This document shows positions 1 through 9,602 of a stretch of DNA of 64,000 nucleotides, in pieces. The DNA lies in assembly GCA_024235395.1 (NCBI GenBank), contig JACKMK010000001.1, forward strand, positions 1,178,001 to 1,242,000, written 5' to 3'. A program made the translations under genes and the position numbers. Origin of the DNA: Chromatiaceae bacterium. Its GTDB lineage: Bacteria > Pseudomonadota > Gammaproteobacteria > Chromatiales > Chromatiaceae. Within the stretch, counting starts at the first letter, position 1; the number at the start of each line of letters is the position of its first letter. The notes beneath the pieces are model-generated. The model did no database searches, was not told where the DNA came from, and saw nothing but the letters and a program-made list of their open reading frames with translations.

Positions 1-1
1 C

Positions 2-79
2 GCTTTCCTGCGCCGACTGTTGAGCACGCGGCAACTCGACGCCCTGCTGCGCAGGGCCTCGGGCGGCGGCAGCCGCTGA
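2..79 (+). CDS. 3' end of an unidentified protein (partial)
   Basis: The first bases of the window read as an open frame of 25 codons ending in TGA, with a leucine- and arginine-rich tail that finishes GGGSR. The stop lies 5 bp from the stop of the convergent diguanylate cyclase gene, the spacing expected of a real gene end. Too little is present to name a family, and the call rests only on the open frame and the context. Confidence 0.4.
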   Translation, partial: AFLRRLLSTRQLDALLRRASGGGSR

Positions 80-84
80 GCAGG

Positions 85-1335
85 TTAGCAATCGCCAGCG
101 ATCACAGTCTGCAGTTGCGAAGACAGCGCCACGTCGGCCAGTTGACCGGTGCCCGGTTGCAGACCGACCAGCAGCCAGCACACACCGTCCGCGTGTTTGA
201 CCCGATACATCGTTTGATCCGCCAGATGGACCAGCTGTTCGGCACTCACGTCGCTGTCGCAGACATGCACGGCACCGACGCTCAGACCGACCGTGACCGG
301 CTCTCCGGCGACGTCGAACGGCTCACGCATCGCTCCGACCAGCCCTTCGAGCACCGGTTTGACCTGCTCCGGGGCGGCCACCTGGTGCAGCAACACGACG
401 AACTCGTCGCCGCCGATCCGGCCGATCAGATCGGTGTGCCGCAGACGGCCGCGCAAGCGCCCGGTCACCTGACGCAACACCTCGTCGCCGGCGGCATGCC
501 CGTGGCGGTCATTGACCTGTTTGAATCCATCGAGATCCAGAAAGCCGACCACCAGGCCACCCCGTTCACTACAGGGTTGCGAGAGTTCGCTCTGCAGCAT
601 CTCCAGCAGGCCCACCCGATTGGGCAGACCGGTCAAGGCGTCACGTCGAACGATGCGCTGCATCTGGTCATGGCGCCAACGCAGACCGCGCATTCGCCGC
701 CACACCGCGTGCAGCATTACCGTGAAGTTGAGCAACGCCAGGACAAAGGCCAGCACCTGCAATCGCCGCAGCTTGTCGGTCTTGCCGCGCGAAGCATCCT
801 CCACCCGACTGGTCAGACGGTTCGCCAGGTCGAGCAGGACGAGGTTGGTGCGTTGTGCGTCCCCGACCAGGCCGGCCAGGACCTCCGTGGAGACACCTCC
901 CGGCCTGCCCAGCGCGCGCAATGCCCGGCCATAGGGTTCCCAGACGCGCAGCGTCTCGAGCACCAGATCCGCACCCTGCTCGCTCGTCACCGCGGCCTGG
1001 TACATCGGCTGCCCGTCTCCGGCGATGGCGTTACCCCCGTGCGCGAATGCCGCGAGCGTCGTGTCGAACAGTTCCACCGATTCGCGCAGCTCGCGCAAGG
1101 CCGCATTTCCGACCCGACCCTCGCGGCGGGCGATGTCGAACTGCAGCAGCGCCTTGACCATGCGCTGCGACAGCATGCGTTGGCGGCCGGCCAGGTTGAT
1201 CGTCACCGCGTCGTCCGCGATCTGCCTGGCCATCCAGTAGCCGATGCCCAGCACGGTGGCGTCAAACACCAGGAACAGCACGGCACTGATCGCCACCACG
1301 CGGTTGCCGGTCGAATTCGGATTGCTGACGATCAT
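85..1335 (-). CDS. Membrane diguanylate cyclase with PilJ-type sensor domain
   Basis: A 416-residue inner-membrane protein predicted to make cyclic di-GMP from two GTP. A first membrane segment (about residues 12-35) leads into a periplasmic region starting INLAGRQRMLSQRM, the signature of the type IV pilus methyl-accepting (PilJ/NIT-like) sensor domain. A second membrane helix lies near 192-212, and a GGDEF domain fills about 228-390. The catalytic GGDEF motif is intact at 308-312. An RxxD inhibitory site (RHTD, 299-302) lies five residues before it, so product inhibition is expected. There is no EAL domain. The gene lies 74 bp downstream of gshA on the same strand and may be cotranscribed. 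The ligand is unknown; related domains have been linked to nitrate-type sensing. Confidence 0.9.
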   Translation of the reverse strand: MIVSNPNSTGNRVVAISAVLFLVFDATVLGIGYWMARQIADDAVTINLAGRQRMLSQRMVKALLQFDIARREGRVGNAALRELRESVELFDTTLAAFAHGGNAIAGDGQPMYQAAVTSEQGADLVLETLRVWEPYGRALRALGRPGGVSTEVLAGLVGDAQRTNLVLLDLANRLTSRVEDASRGKTDKLRRLQVLAFVLALLNFTVMLHAVWRRMRGLRWRHDQMQRIVRRDALTGLPNRVGLLEMLQSELSQPCSERGGLVVGFLDLDGFKQVNDRHGHAAGDEVLRQVTGRLRGRLRHTDLIGRIGGDEFVVLLHQVAAPEQVKPVLEGLVGAMREPFDVAGEPVTVGLSVGAVHVCDSDVSAEQLVHLADQTMYRVKHADGVCWLLVGLQPGTGQLADVALSSQLQTVIAGDC

Positions 1336-1409
1336 CGGCAGGTCATGTCGTTGTCTTGCCCGCCGCGGTGGCGGACAGAGCGGTCCTCCCTCGTCGCCAC
1401 ATCCGGCGC

Positions 1410-2993
1410 TCAGGTACTTGCAAAGTAATCGGCCAGGAAGCGATCGAATTCAACCTGTGGCTCGGCTTCGAGACGTGCCTGTTCGTCGAGCGACCGCTGG
1501 ACCTGCGCGTCCAGCGCAGCCAGCTTGTCCGCGGCCAGTTGGCGCGCCAGGAAATATCGACGGTGCTGGCTCGAAAGTCGACGCGCGAACTGGTAGAAGC
1601 TCTCGCCCTTGTCACGCATCTCCTCGAGCATCTTCGCCGAAGGCGTCAGATCGGGCAGGCGGACCTTGGCGATCTGGTCGTCCAGGGCATCCTCGAACCA
1701 CGCGCCGCCTTCGATATCGTCCAGCACCTCGCAGACAGGCAGCATCGATTCGAGGATCTCTAGCGCCCAGGCGCGCATCGGCAGCTGTACGCCACGGTGC
1801 TGCAGCTTGAGCCGCGGCGCGCGGCCACGGTGTGCAACATCGAGCAGGTTACGGTCGATCTCGCGGCGTTCCTCTGGATCGATCAGTGGGCTGTCGGCCA
1901 GCATGCAGAACAGCAGGAATACTTCGAGGAACCGTCCCTGCGTCTCGTCGAGGCCGAGGGGATGATAGGCGTTGACGTCCAGCGAGCGCAGCTCGATATA
2001 GCGGACGCCGCGCCGTTTCAGCGCCAGACTCGGCTTTTCCATCCATTCCAGCGTCTGCTTGGGACGGACCGTGCTGTAGTACTCGTTCTCGATCTGCAGG
2101 ATGTTGGCACTCAGCTGCCGGTAATCGTCGCCGACCTGCACCCCGATGGCCTTCCACGCGTCCGCAGGCGTCATCGTGGCCTTCAGCAGGCTGTCGGCGT
2201 ACGACGTCACATCGTCGTAGCACGCCTTGATGCCGAGCCCTTCCTCGCGGCTGTTCTGGTAACCGATATCGCCCATGCGCAGGGAGGTGGCGTGCGGCGC
2301 GTAGTACGTCGACTCGTCGAACGACGGCAGGTTGGTGGTCTTGCCGACGAAAAACGACTTGCACACGGCCGGTGATGCACCGAACAGATAGGGGATCAGC
2401 CAGCCGAAACGCTGCAGGTTGCGAATCTGCGCCATGTACTGCTGGTCGCGGAAGTCGCGCAGGTTGCACAGTCGCCCCTCGACGCGGCGGAAGCTCGGCC
2501 ACAGATCCTCGGCGAACGACCAGTTGAAATGGACACCGGCAATGACCTGCATGACCCGGCCGTAACGGTAACCGAGGCCGACGCGGTACACGTGCTTCAT
2601 GCGCCCAGCGTTCGACGCACCGTACTGCGCCACCGGGATGTTCTGGTCACCCGCCAACACGCACGGCATGCTGGTGGCCCACAACATCTCGTCTTCCAGG
2701 TGACGGTAGACGTAGGTCTGCACGTCGGCCAGGTATTCGAGCGCATCGCCCACCGTTGCCAGAGGCGGCGTGATGAACTCCATCAAAGCTTCCGAGTAAT
2801 CGGTCGTTATATCCGGATGGGTGAGTGCGGATCCGAGCGTGCGCGGATGGGGTGTAAGCGCGATGCCGCCGGTGGAAGCGACCCGCAGGCTTTCCTTCTC
2901 GAGGCCGAACCGACCTTGGTGCAACAGGCGGATATCGGCTTCGCCGGCCAGCCGGGTGAGCCGGCTGTGGACAGAGTTGAGCAAGGGTGTCAC
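1410..2993 (-). CDS. gshA: Glutamate-cysteine ligase
   Basis: This cytosolic enzyme joins glutamate and cysteine using ATP, the first and rate-limiting step of glutathione synthesis. The 527 residues match the gammaproteobacterial GshA family in length (about 520). The N-terminal block with GRFGLEKESLRV and the TDYSEALMEFITPP block that helps form the active site are clearly present. The start chosen is a GTG at 2993; no in-frame ATG precedes the conserved core, and no strong ribosome site is visible. The gene is divergent from pbpG with a 97-bp gap that must hold both promoters. No gshB is present in the window. Confidence 0.95.
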   Translation of the reverse strand: MTPLLNSVHSRLTRLAGEADIRLLHQGRFGLEKESLRVASTGGIALTPHPRTLGSALTHPDITTDYSEALMEFITPPLATVGDALEYLADVQTYVYRHLEDEMLWATSMPCVLAGDQNIPVAQYGASNAGRMKHVYRVGLGYRYGRVMQVIAGVHFNWSFAEDLWPSFRRVEGRLCNLRDFRDQQYMAQIRNLQRFGWLIPYLFGASPAVCKSFFVGKTTNLPSFDESTYYAPHATSLRMGDIGYQNSREEGLGIKACYDDVTSYADSLLKATMTPADAWKAIGVQVGDDYRQLSANILQIENEYYSTVRPKQTLEWMEKPSLALKRRGVRYIELRSLDVNAYHPLGLDETQGRFLEVFLLFCMLADSPLIDPEERREIDRNLLDVAHRGRAPRLKLQHRGVQLPMRAWALEILESMLPVCEVLDDIEGGAWFEDALDDQIAKVRLPDLTPSAKMLEEMRDKGESFYQFARRLSSQHRRYFLARQLAADKLAALDAQVQRSLDEQARLEAEPQVEFDRFLADYFAST

Positions 2994-3090
2994 CAGAATG
3001 AATCCGAAGGCGCGCGATTATAACCTTTCGCTGTTGTGCAACCCAGCCGACGCTTTACGCGACCCCGCGGCTAGGCGATCATTGCGGGCC

Positions 3091-4014
3091 ATGCATACCC
3101 GCACCCCGCTAGTCTCGATACTGCTCCTGTTCCTGATTGCCAACTTCCCGGCCATTGCCCCGGCGGAAACCGCGCCAGCGGCGCGCGCCCATCGACTCTG
3201 GGAACAACTCGACACACGCAAACTCAAGCTGAAGTCGAAAGCGGCCCTGGTCGTCGACCGGTTCGGCAACACGCTCTACCAAAGCAACGCCGACGAGGTC
3301 ATGCCGATCGCGTCGGTGACCAAGCTGATGACCGCGATGGTGGTACTCGATGCCAAGCTCCCGATGGACGAAAAGATCGAGATCACCAATGCCGATCGCG
3401 ACATGATCCGGTTGACCGGGTCGCGACTGCGCGTCGGTGCCCGTCTGACCCGCCAGGCGTTGCTCGATCTGGCGCTGATGGCGTCGGAGAACCGTGCGGC
3501 CGCGGCCCTGGGTCGGGCCTTCCCCGGCGGTCGCGAGGCATTCGTGCGCGCGATGAACGCCAAGGCCCGCGAACTCGGCATGCACCACAGCCGGTTCGCA
3601 GATCCGGCGGGGCTCGACGCTGCCAATGTGTCGACCGCCAGCGAGCTTTCACGCATGGTGTTCGCGGCGATGCACTACCGCGAGATCCGCGAAGCCACCA
3701 CGCGCACCCAGCACGAGGTGCGGCCGTTCAAGGGTCGGGGTCCGCTGCGTTACGTCAACACAAATCGCCTGTTGCGCAATGACAACTGGGATATCCAGAT
3801 CAGCAAGACCGGCTATATCAACGAGGCCGGCCGCTGCCTGGTGATGCACACCGAGTTCAACGGCACGCCGACGGTGGTCGTACTGCTGAACTCCTTCGGC
3901 AAGCTGACGCCGTTCGGCGACGCGAACCGGGTACGCAAGTGGATCGAGAAGGGCGTCGCGGGCGGACGCCAGCAGAATGCATTGAAGGCGAAGCGCACCG
4001 CGGCCGCCGGCTGA
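3091..4014 (+). CDS. pbpG: D-alanyl-D-alanine endopeptidase (PBP7 type)
   Basis: A periplasmic S11-family peptidase of 307 residues expected to cut D-Ala-mDAP cross-links in peptidoglycan. A Sec signal peptide occupies about residues 1-25. All three penicillin-binding motifs are seen: SVTK (Ser75 nucleophile, Lys78), SEN at 132-134 and KTG at 239-241. The protein lacks the C-terminal membrane-anchoring domain of PBP5-type carboxypeptidases, and its length matches PbpG. The ATG at 3091 was chosen because it begins directly with the signal peptide; the reading frame stays open upstream into the gshA promoter. The gene is convergent with prc. Confidence 0.92.
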   Translation: MHTRTPLVSILLLFLIANFPAIAPAETAPAARAHRLWEQLDTRKLKLKSKAALVVDRFGNTLYQSNADEVMPIASVTKLMTAMVVLDAKLPMDEKIEITNADRDMIRLTGSRLRVGARLTRQALLDLALMASENRAAAALGRAFPGGREAFVRAMNAKARELGMHHSRFADPAGLDAANVSTASELSRMVFAAMHYREIREATTRTQHEVRPFKGRGPLRYVNTNRLLRNDNWDIQISKTGYINEAGRCLVMHTEFNGTPTVVVLLNSFGKLTPFGDANRVRKWIEKGVAGGRQQNALKAKRTAAAG

Positions 4015-4029
4015 CACCGGCCACTGCGC

Positions 4030-4073
4030 GACGGCCGGGGGTGAAAGGGGACCGCCTCCCCGGGCGGCCCGTC
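4030..4073. terminator. Imperfect hairpin between pbpG and prc
   Basis: GACGGCCG at 4030 can pair with a CGG-C-CCGTC arm ending at 4073, with one bulged C, and inner GGGG and CCCC runs extend the stem. It sits between two convergent stops, where a bidirectional terminator is expected. No T-run follows on either side, so the call is tentative. Confidence 0.35.
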
Positions 4074-4086
4074 AGCCGGTGCCTGA

Positions 4087-6174
4087 TCAGTTCAACAGCG
4101 CGGTGCGTGGACGCGATGCGCGGATATGATCGGCCAGGATCTTGGCCGACTCCTCGAGCATGATGCGCTTGATCCCTTCGTCGTCCTTTTCGTCGGCATC
4201 CGCGTGTTTCTTGTCTTCTTCGTCGTCCAGCGTGGCCAACGGCGGCAGACCGCGGAATGCACGCAGACGGTTACGCCGGTCCAGCCTGTCCTGCTCCCGC
4301 TGTTCCCATTCCGCGCGACGCACCGATTCGCGCAGCGACACCGTGGTCTTTTTTTCCATTTCGATCAGGTCGTCTTCTTCGGCCAGCAGGAACTGGAAGC
4401 CGGGGTTGCTGGCGATGCGCCGCTCAGCCGCCTCACGCAACATCGTGAGCGAGGTAAAGTCGGCCTGATTGTGTGCTGCCGGCTTGATCGCCGCCCACGG
4501 CAGCGCGTTGTCCAGCGAACGCTCGCCGTGCTCGCTGGCGCCTTTCGCGGTCGGAAACAGGATATCGGGGGTCACGCCGCGGTGCTGGGTACTGCCACCC
4601 TCGACCCTGAAGAACTGGGCCATGGTCAGTCGCAGGCGGCCGATGTCGTCGCGTGAACGCAGGAAACGCCCGAGGTCGACCAGGGTCTGGACGGTGCCCT
4701 TGCCGAACGTCGGCTCACCCAGGATCAGGCCACGCCCGTAGTCCTGGATCGCACCGGCGAAGATCTCCGATGCCGAGGCGCTGTTGCGGTCGACCAGTAC
4801 CGCGAGCGGGCCTGCGTACACCTGCTCCGGATCCGGGTCACGTTCGACCTCGATCCGGCCCGAGGCATCACGCACCTGGACCACCGGGCCTTTTTCGATG
4901 AACAGGCCGGTGAGTTCGGTGGCCTCGGACAGGGAACCGCCGCCGTTGCGTCGCAGATCGATGATGATGCCATCGACCCGCTTGGCCTGCAGTTCATCGA
5001 GCAGTTTGCGCACATCTCGCGTGGTGCTGCGAAAATCGGCCTCGCCGGCGGCTTGCGCGGCGAAATCGCGATAGAACGCGGGGATCTCGATGGCCCCGAG
5101 TTTGACGCCGCCATCCAGTTCGATCACTTCGCTCTTCGCCGCCTTGTCCTCGAGCTTGATCTCGTCGCGCACCAGCAGCACCTCATGGCTGCGGCCGCCC
5201 ACTCCCTGGCTCTGCGGCAGCACGCTGAGGCGTACGACGCTATCCTTGGGACCACGGATCAGGTCGACGACGTCCTGCAGCCGCCAACCGATCACGTCTT
5301 CCATCTCGCCGTCCTTGCCCTGCGCGACACCGACGATGCGGTCGCCGCCATTGATCTGGCCGCTGCGCTCAGCAGGACCACCAGGTACCGTGCTCTGTAC
5401 CTCGGTGAACTCGTTTTCGTTGCGCAGCACCGCGCCGATCCCCTGCAGCGACAGCCGCATGCCGATATCGAAGTTCTCGGCGATACGCGGCGACATATAA
5501 CTGGTATGCGGTTCGACGCTCAACGTGAAGGCGTTGACGAACGCCTGAAACACGTCCTCGGCCTCCATCTGGTTGACCCGCCGCGCGATGCCTTCGTAGC
5601 GTTTGCTCAGCGTCTGTGAGATCTCGCCTTCCGCCTTGCCCGAGAGACGCAGTGAAAGGATGTCGTTCTTGATGCGCTTGCGCCACAGATCGTCGAGCGC
5701 CGCACTGTCTGGCAGCCAGGGTGCCTCCGAGCGATCGAACTGGTAGTCCTCGTCGCGATCGAAGTCGAAGTGGCCGGCCTGCAGCAGCTGCTTGGCAAAT
5801 GCCACGCGCTGATCGACCAAGGTGCGGAAATGGCGGAAGATCAGGAAAGCCGGTTCGATCTTTCCGGTGCGCAGACCGTCGTCGAGGCGCTCACGGTAGC
5901 GTTCGAACTGGGCGATGTCCTGCTGGCTGAAAAAGCTCCGGTTCGGATCGAGCGTGTCGAGGTAGCGATCAAAGATCGCGTTCGACATGCGATCGTCCAC
6001 CTTGGGCTTGCGATAGTGAAACTTCTCCATCACCTGCGTGATGATGAGTGCCGTCTGCCGATGCTGCTCGTCGGCCCGCAGGTCGTCGATCGACACCTCG
6101 GTGGGCTTGGCCAACACCACCGTGGCGAACAACGCAGCACCCAGCGGTAACAGTCTGATCATGCGCAGCTTCAT
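4087..6174 (-). CDS. prc: Tail-specific periplasmic protease
   Basis: A 695-residue S41 carboxy-terminal processing protease, close in length to E. coli Prc (682). It trims C-terminal tails of periplasmic proteins and regulates peptidoglycan hydrolases. A signal peptide covers about residues 1-22. A PDZ domain lies near 238-330 and the S41 protease core follows. The catalytic Ser467 (in NSASASE) and Lys492 (in FGKGT) are 25 residues apart, exactly as in E. coli Prc. The C-terminal third is charged and helical, as in the family. Its position beside pbpG groups two peptidoglycan-related enzymes, though they are convergent rather than in one operon. Confidence 0.95.
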   Translation of the reverse strand: MKLRMIRLLPLGAALFATVVLAKPTEVSIDDLRADEQHRQTALIITQVMEKFHYRKPKVDDRMSNAIFDRYLDTLDPNRSFFSQQDIAQFERYRERLDDGLRTGKIEPAFLIFRHFRTLVDQRVAFAKQLLQAGHFDFDRDEDYQFDRSEAPWLPDSAALDDLWRKRIKNDILSLRLSGKAEGEISQTLSKRYEGIARRVNQMEAEDVFQAFVNAFTLSVEPHTSYMSPRIAENFDIGMRLSLQGIGAVLRNENEFTEVQSTVPGGPAERSGQINGGDRIVGVAQGKDGEMEDVIGWRLQDVVDLIRGPKDSVVRLSVLPQSQGVGGRSHEVLLVRDEIKLEDKAAKSEVIELDGGVKLGAIEIPAFYRDFAAQAAGEADFRSTTRDVRKLLDELQAKRVDGIIIDLRRNGGGSLSEATELTGLFIEKGPVVQVRDASGRIEVERDPDPEQVYAGPLAVLVDRNSASASEIFAGAIQDYGRGLILGEPTFGKGTVQTLVDLGRFLRSRDDIGRLRLTMAQFFRVEGGSTQHRGVTPDILFPTAKGASEHGERSLDNALPWAAIKPAAHNQADFTSLTMLREAAERRIASNPGFQFLLAEEDDLIEMEKKTTVSLRESVRRAEWEQREQDRLDRRNRLRAFRGLPPLATLDDEEDKKHADADEKDDEGIKRIMLEESAKILADHIRASRPRTALLN

Positions 6175-6273
6175 GTCGCGTACCTCGTCGTACGGATTGC
6201 GGAAACCCGTGACCCGGCCGGGTCGTCGGTCCCTGTCGGCACCATGCCGTATCGTGACAGTTCCGGCAAGCGG

Positions 6274-7161
6274 CTAATCCCCGATTTTCAAAGCGTTATC
6301 GGCTGCGTCCAACGGTTGCCTTAGACCCACGACCAACGCCAAATACTCCGCAGAATGTGGTTCCAGCCAGCCATGGCGGATCAGGAAGTCGATCACGACC
6401 AGGTTGCAGTTGAGCTTGAACTCGTCCGTTTCGCGGACGATCGCGGCCACTTCCGGCAACGGCAGGCACAAAAACTCGGCCACTTCCCCGTCTGCGTTGT
6501 GCGGGACGAAGTCGTCCGGCAGCACCAGGTCATAGCAGTAGAGCACGTCGCGGCGCAGCCCCCGCTGTGCGACCCGGTTGTACGACACGATCCCGACGGG
6601 AACAGCTTTCCTGGCAAGGTCCGGCGCGACGCCAGCCTCCTCGGCACATTCCTTGACCAGGTTCTCCTCGAGACTCAGCGCGTGCGGCAGCCCCCCGGCG
6701 ACCATGTTGTCCAGGGCCCCTGGAAACACCAGGCGATCGTCGGCGCGACGTCCGATCCACATATGGATGCCGTCGGCGCGACGCACGTAGCCGTTCAGGT
6801 GCTGGCCGAAGGTACGCACGCCGAAATACGGCGCCGCCGCCCGGTCGACCACGCACAGCGCGGATTCGCGTCCGGCGGGCGTGACCGCGTACGGCTCGGA
6901 CATGTGCGGCGCGGTCACCTCCCTGTCCGCCAGTTCACGCGCGACCTCGTCGAGCACCGCGCTGCGCCGCGCAAACCCCTGCACCGCCGGGTGCAGGTGC
7001 ACCCCGCCGTCGTCGGCCTGGAACACCCCGGGAAACTGCCGCAGTTCGCGCGCGAATGCCGGGCGCAGCCAACCGACCACACGCCCGTCGATCCGCCAAG
7101 GCAGAAACGGCTCGGCGATTGGCGGGTTGCAGGCCTCGATATGTCGGAAGTAACTGCTCAT
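6274..7161 (-). CDS. DUF4743 and Nudix hydrolase domain protein
   Basis: A 295-residue cytosolic protein with an N-terminal DUF4743-like region (about 1-120) and a C-terminal Nudix domain (about 125-265). This is the architecture of the thiamine-pyrophosphokinase-associated Nudix proteins of bacteria, fungi and plants. The Nudix helix is KECAEEAGV, so the metal-binding EExG part is kept. The arginine is replaced by lysine, and the first glutamate of the canonical box is a leucine in the LPHALSLEEN stretch. The substrate is unknown; damaged thiamine diphosphates have been reported for eukaryotic relatives. Its ATG overlaps the stop of the preceding protease gene as ATGA, indicating translational coupling. 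Confidence 0.85.
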   Translation of the reverse strand: MSSYFRHIEACNPPIAEPFLPWRIDGRVVGWLRPAFARELRQFPGVFQADDGGVHLHPAVQGFARRSAVLDEVARELADREVTAPHMSEPYAVTPAGRESALCVVDRAAAPYFGVRTFGQHLNGYVRRADGIHMWIGRRADDRLVFPGALDNMVAGGLPHALSLEENLVKECAEEAGVAPDLARKAVPVGIVSYNRVAQRGLRRDVLYCYDLVLPDDFVPHNADGEVAEFLCLPLPEVAAIVRETDEFKLNCNLVVIDFLIRHGWLEPHSAEYLALVVGLRQPLDAADNALKIGD

Positions 7162-8714
7162 TCGGCGAGCCGCGCGTCGCTGACCAGCGCCGTGTAACGC
7201 CGGGCCTGTTCGGCTTTCATCGGCCCCAGGTCGGTCTTGATCTGCAGCGTCTGGCCGGCGGGCAGCGCGCGGTCCACCCGGAAACTCGCCTCCTCGCGCA
7301 CTGTGGAGCCGATCCGCGGACCGACCGTGACGCGCAGATCGCGTACCGCGAGCGGCGCCTCGTTACGCACCCTGACCACCAGGAAGCCATCCGCAGACAG
7401 CCCGAGTGCCGTCTCGATGTAACGCGACGGGTTGTCCTTGAGGTCGAGCCGGGCCAACTGCTTGCCGGCCTGTTGCCCGGCGTCGGAACGCGACGCCGCC
7501 GCCTTGCGGAAGTGCTCGACCGCCTGCTCGCGTCGGCCACTCTGTTCCGCAAGCCGACCCAGACCGTAGTACCCCTCCGCGGTCGGCAACAACGCGAGGC
7601 TGCGTTCGAAGTCGCTGGTCGCCCCACGACTGTCGCCGGCGACGCGGCGTGCCATGCCGCGCGCGAGATAGGGTCGGAAGTAGTCCGGATTCAGCGACAC
7701 CGCACGATCGAGGTCTGCGCGCGCCTCGCCAGGGTGTTCCTGCGCGAGCTTGATTTCGCCGCGCAGCCCGTAGAACGACGCCTCTTTCGGTTCGATGCGG
7801 ATCGCCTCCTCGACCTTGTTCAGTGCGGTCCGCAGATCGTCTTTCTTGAACGCGGCCAATGCCGCATCGTAGGCCTCGTAGGCCGGCCGGTTGCGCTTCA
7901 GCCGGGCGATCGCGCGTTGGTAATCCGCCTGGCCGATCTCGCCTCCGGGATTACCCAGTTCGGCCACCAGCGCGCGGTTCGCGGCAACCCGCTCGCGCGA
8001 CGGCGGATGGCTGGCAAACAGGCCCTCGAGCCAATTGCTCTGCTTACCCTCGGCGAGGCGCACGAAGGTCTCCTGCAGGCCGACCGCAGCCGCCGGGTCG
8101 TAGCCGGCACGCACCATGTAGCGCATGCCGTACAGATCCGCCTCGGACTCGTCGTCGCGACCGTACTTCTGATTGGTCAACTGCGCGCCGAGGCCGGCGC
8201 CAAGCATGCCCACGTCGCGGTACTGCGAATCACCCAATGCCACCCCGGCCGCCACCAGCGCACCTTGCAGGAACACGCCGCGCTCGATCGACTGCGCACT
8301 GTGCCGCGCAGCGGCATGCACGATCTCGTGTGCGAGCACCGCCGCCAACTCGGCCTCGCTGCGCAGTTCGACCAACAACCCGCGGTTGATCGAGATCTTG
8401 CCGCCAGGAAGGGCCCAGGCATTCGGCGTCGAATCGTTGAGGACGCTGAACTCGTATGGCAGCTTGCGATCGCTGACCGCGGCCAGCCGCTGCCCGACCC
8501 TGCGCACATAGGCCGTGAGTTCGGGTTCGATCACATAGTCGCCACCCTGCGCCTGGCGGTACGGCGAATAGTTCTTCTGACCGATCGCCAGCTCCTGCGA
8601 CTCCGGTACGAACGCAATCTCGCTCTTGCCGGTCACGGGGTTGACCGCGCAACCGCCGAACAACGCAGCGACGGCGAGGATCGGCAGTCCGCGTGACATC
8701 AATACTCGAAACAT
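7158..8714 (-). CDS. M48 metalloprotease lipoprotein with TPR repeats (BepA-like)
   Basis: A 518-residue predicted outer-membrane lipoprotein. The signal peptide ends in a lipobox LFGGC, so Cys22 would be lipidated. An M48 zinc protease domain follows with HEIVH at about 129-133, then tetratricopeptide repeats in about residues 270-400 and a beta-rich C-terminal region. E. coli BepA/YfgC has the same protease-plus-TPR layout and helps LptD and BAM assembly while degrading misfolded outer-membrane proteins. This protein is slightly longer. The start at 8714 is preferred over upstream in-frame codons because GGAGAGAG precedes it by 9 bases and it gives a clean lipoprotein signal. The gene is coupled to the downstream Nudix gene. 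Confidence 0.88.
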   Translation of the reverse strand: MFRVLMSRGLPILAVAALFGGCAVNPVTGKSEIAFVPESQELAIGQKNYSPYRQAQGGDYVIEPELTAYVRRVGQRLAAVSDRKLPYEFSVLNDSTPNAWALPGGKISINRGLLVELRSEAELAAVLAHEIVHAAARHSAQSIERGVFLQGALVAAGVALGDSQYRDVGMLGAGLGAQLTNQKYGRDDESEADLYGMRYMVRAGYDPAAAVGLQETFVRLAEGKQSNWLEGLFASHPPSRERVAANRALVAELGNPGGEIGQADYQRAIARLKRNRPAYEAYDAALAAFKKDDLRTALNKVEEAIRIEPKEASFYGLRGEIKLAQEHPGEARADLDRAVSLNPDYFRPYLARGMARRVAGDSRGATSDFERSLALLPTAEGYYGLGRLAEQSGRREQAVEHFRKAAASRSDAGQQAGKQLARLDLKDNPSRYIETALGLSADGFLVVRVRNEAPLAVRDLRVTVGPRIGSTVREEASFRVDRALPAGQTLQIKTDLGPMKAEQARRYTALVSDARLAE

Positions 8715-8804
8715 ATCCTGCATCTCTCTCCACGACGCGGCGATACCGACCAACGGCCGATGCCGCGCATCACGTCACTCGATCCTGCGACCCGGCCAAG
8801 CGGC

Positions 8805-9602
8805 TCAGGTTCCACGCTCGGTATCTTTGACCGCCTCCCAGGCCGCGTCGAGTTCGCCGAGCGACAGCGCGGCGAGATCGTCGTGACCGGCCGCATGCAG
8901 CGCCGTCTCCATCGCACGAAAGCGCCGCTCGAACTTCTCGTTTGCACGACTCAGGGTCTGCTCGGCGTCCATGCCAATCAGGCGCACGACGTTGACCATC
9001 GCAAACAGCAGGTCGCCGAGTTCGTCCTGCAACCGCTCTGGGGCGCCGTCGGCAAATTCGGCTTCGATCTCCGCCAGTTCCTCGTGCACCTTGTCGAACG
9101 CACCGCGCGCATCCGGCCAGTCGAAACCGACCCGTGCCGCGCGCCTCTGCAGCTTCTCGGCGCGGATCAGTGCCGGCAGCGCGCGTGCGACGCCGTCCAG
9201 ATGACTTTGCCGCTGCGATACATCGCGCGTCGCGCGCTCTTCCGCCTTGGCGTGTTCCCAGGCCTCGCGCAGCTCGGCATCGTCGCGATACTCGGCATCT
9301 GCAAACACATGCGGATGACGACGGATCATCTTCTCGCAGATCCCGCGTGCAACCTGGTCGAAATCGAATGCGCCCTGCTCGTCCGCGATCTGGCTGTAGA
9401 ACACGATCTGGAACAGCAGGTCGCCGAGTTCGTCGCGCAGCTCTTGCAGATCGCCGCGTTGGATCGCGTCGGCCACCTCATAGGCCTCCTCGAGCGTGTA
9501 GGGGACGATCGTCGCGTAGGTCTGGCGCTGGTCCCAGGGGCAGCCGTGCTGCGGGTCACGCAGCCGCGCCATGATCTCGAGCAGGCGCCGCATCGCGTCC
9601 AT
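8805..9602 (-). CDS. mazG: Nucleoside triphosphate pyrophosphohydrolase
   Basis: A 265-residue MazG protein that hydrolyses noncanonical and canonical (d)NTPs to monophosphates and pyrophosphate and lowers (p)ppGpp-linked stress signalling in E. coli. Two tandem MazG units are visible. Each carries acidic metal-binding motifs: LEEAYEVADA with DELGDLLFQ in the first, and EELAEIEAEF with DELGDLLFA in the second. The start at 9602 overlaps the stop of the upstream SRAP gene (TGATG), so the two are translationally coupled. It is the last gene of the dgt-yedK-mazG run. Confidence 0.95.
   Translation of the reverse strand: MDAMRRLLEIMARLRDPQHGCPWDQRQTYATIVPYTLEEAYEVADAIQRGDLQELRDELGDLLFQIVFYSQIADEQGAFDFDQVARGICEKMIRRHPHVFADAEYRDDAELREAWEHAKAEERATRDVSQRQSHLDGVARALPALIRAEKLQRRAARVGFDWPDARGAFDKVHEELAEIEAEFADGAPERLQDELGDLLFAMVNVVRLIGMDAEQTLSRANEKFERRFRAMETALHAAGHDDLAALSLGELDAAWEAVKDTERGT

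Noticed and set aside
7056..8696. Plus-strand frame opposite the M48 protease
   Set aside because: No recognisable domain; the minus-strand protease with HEIVH and lipobox is the real gene.
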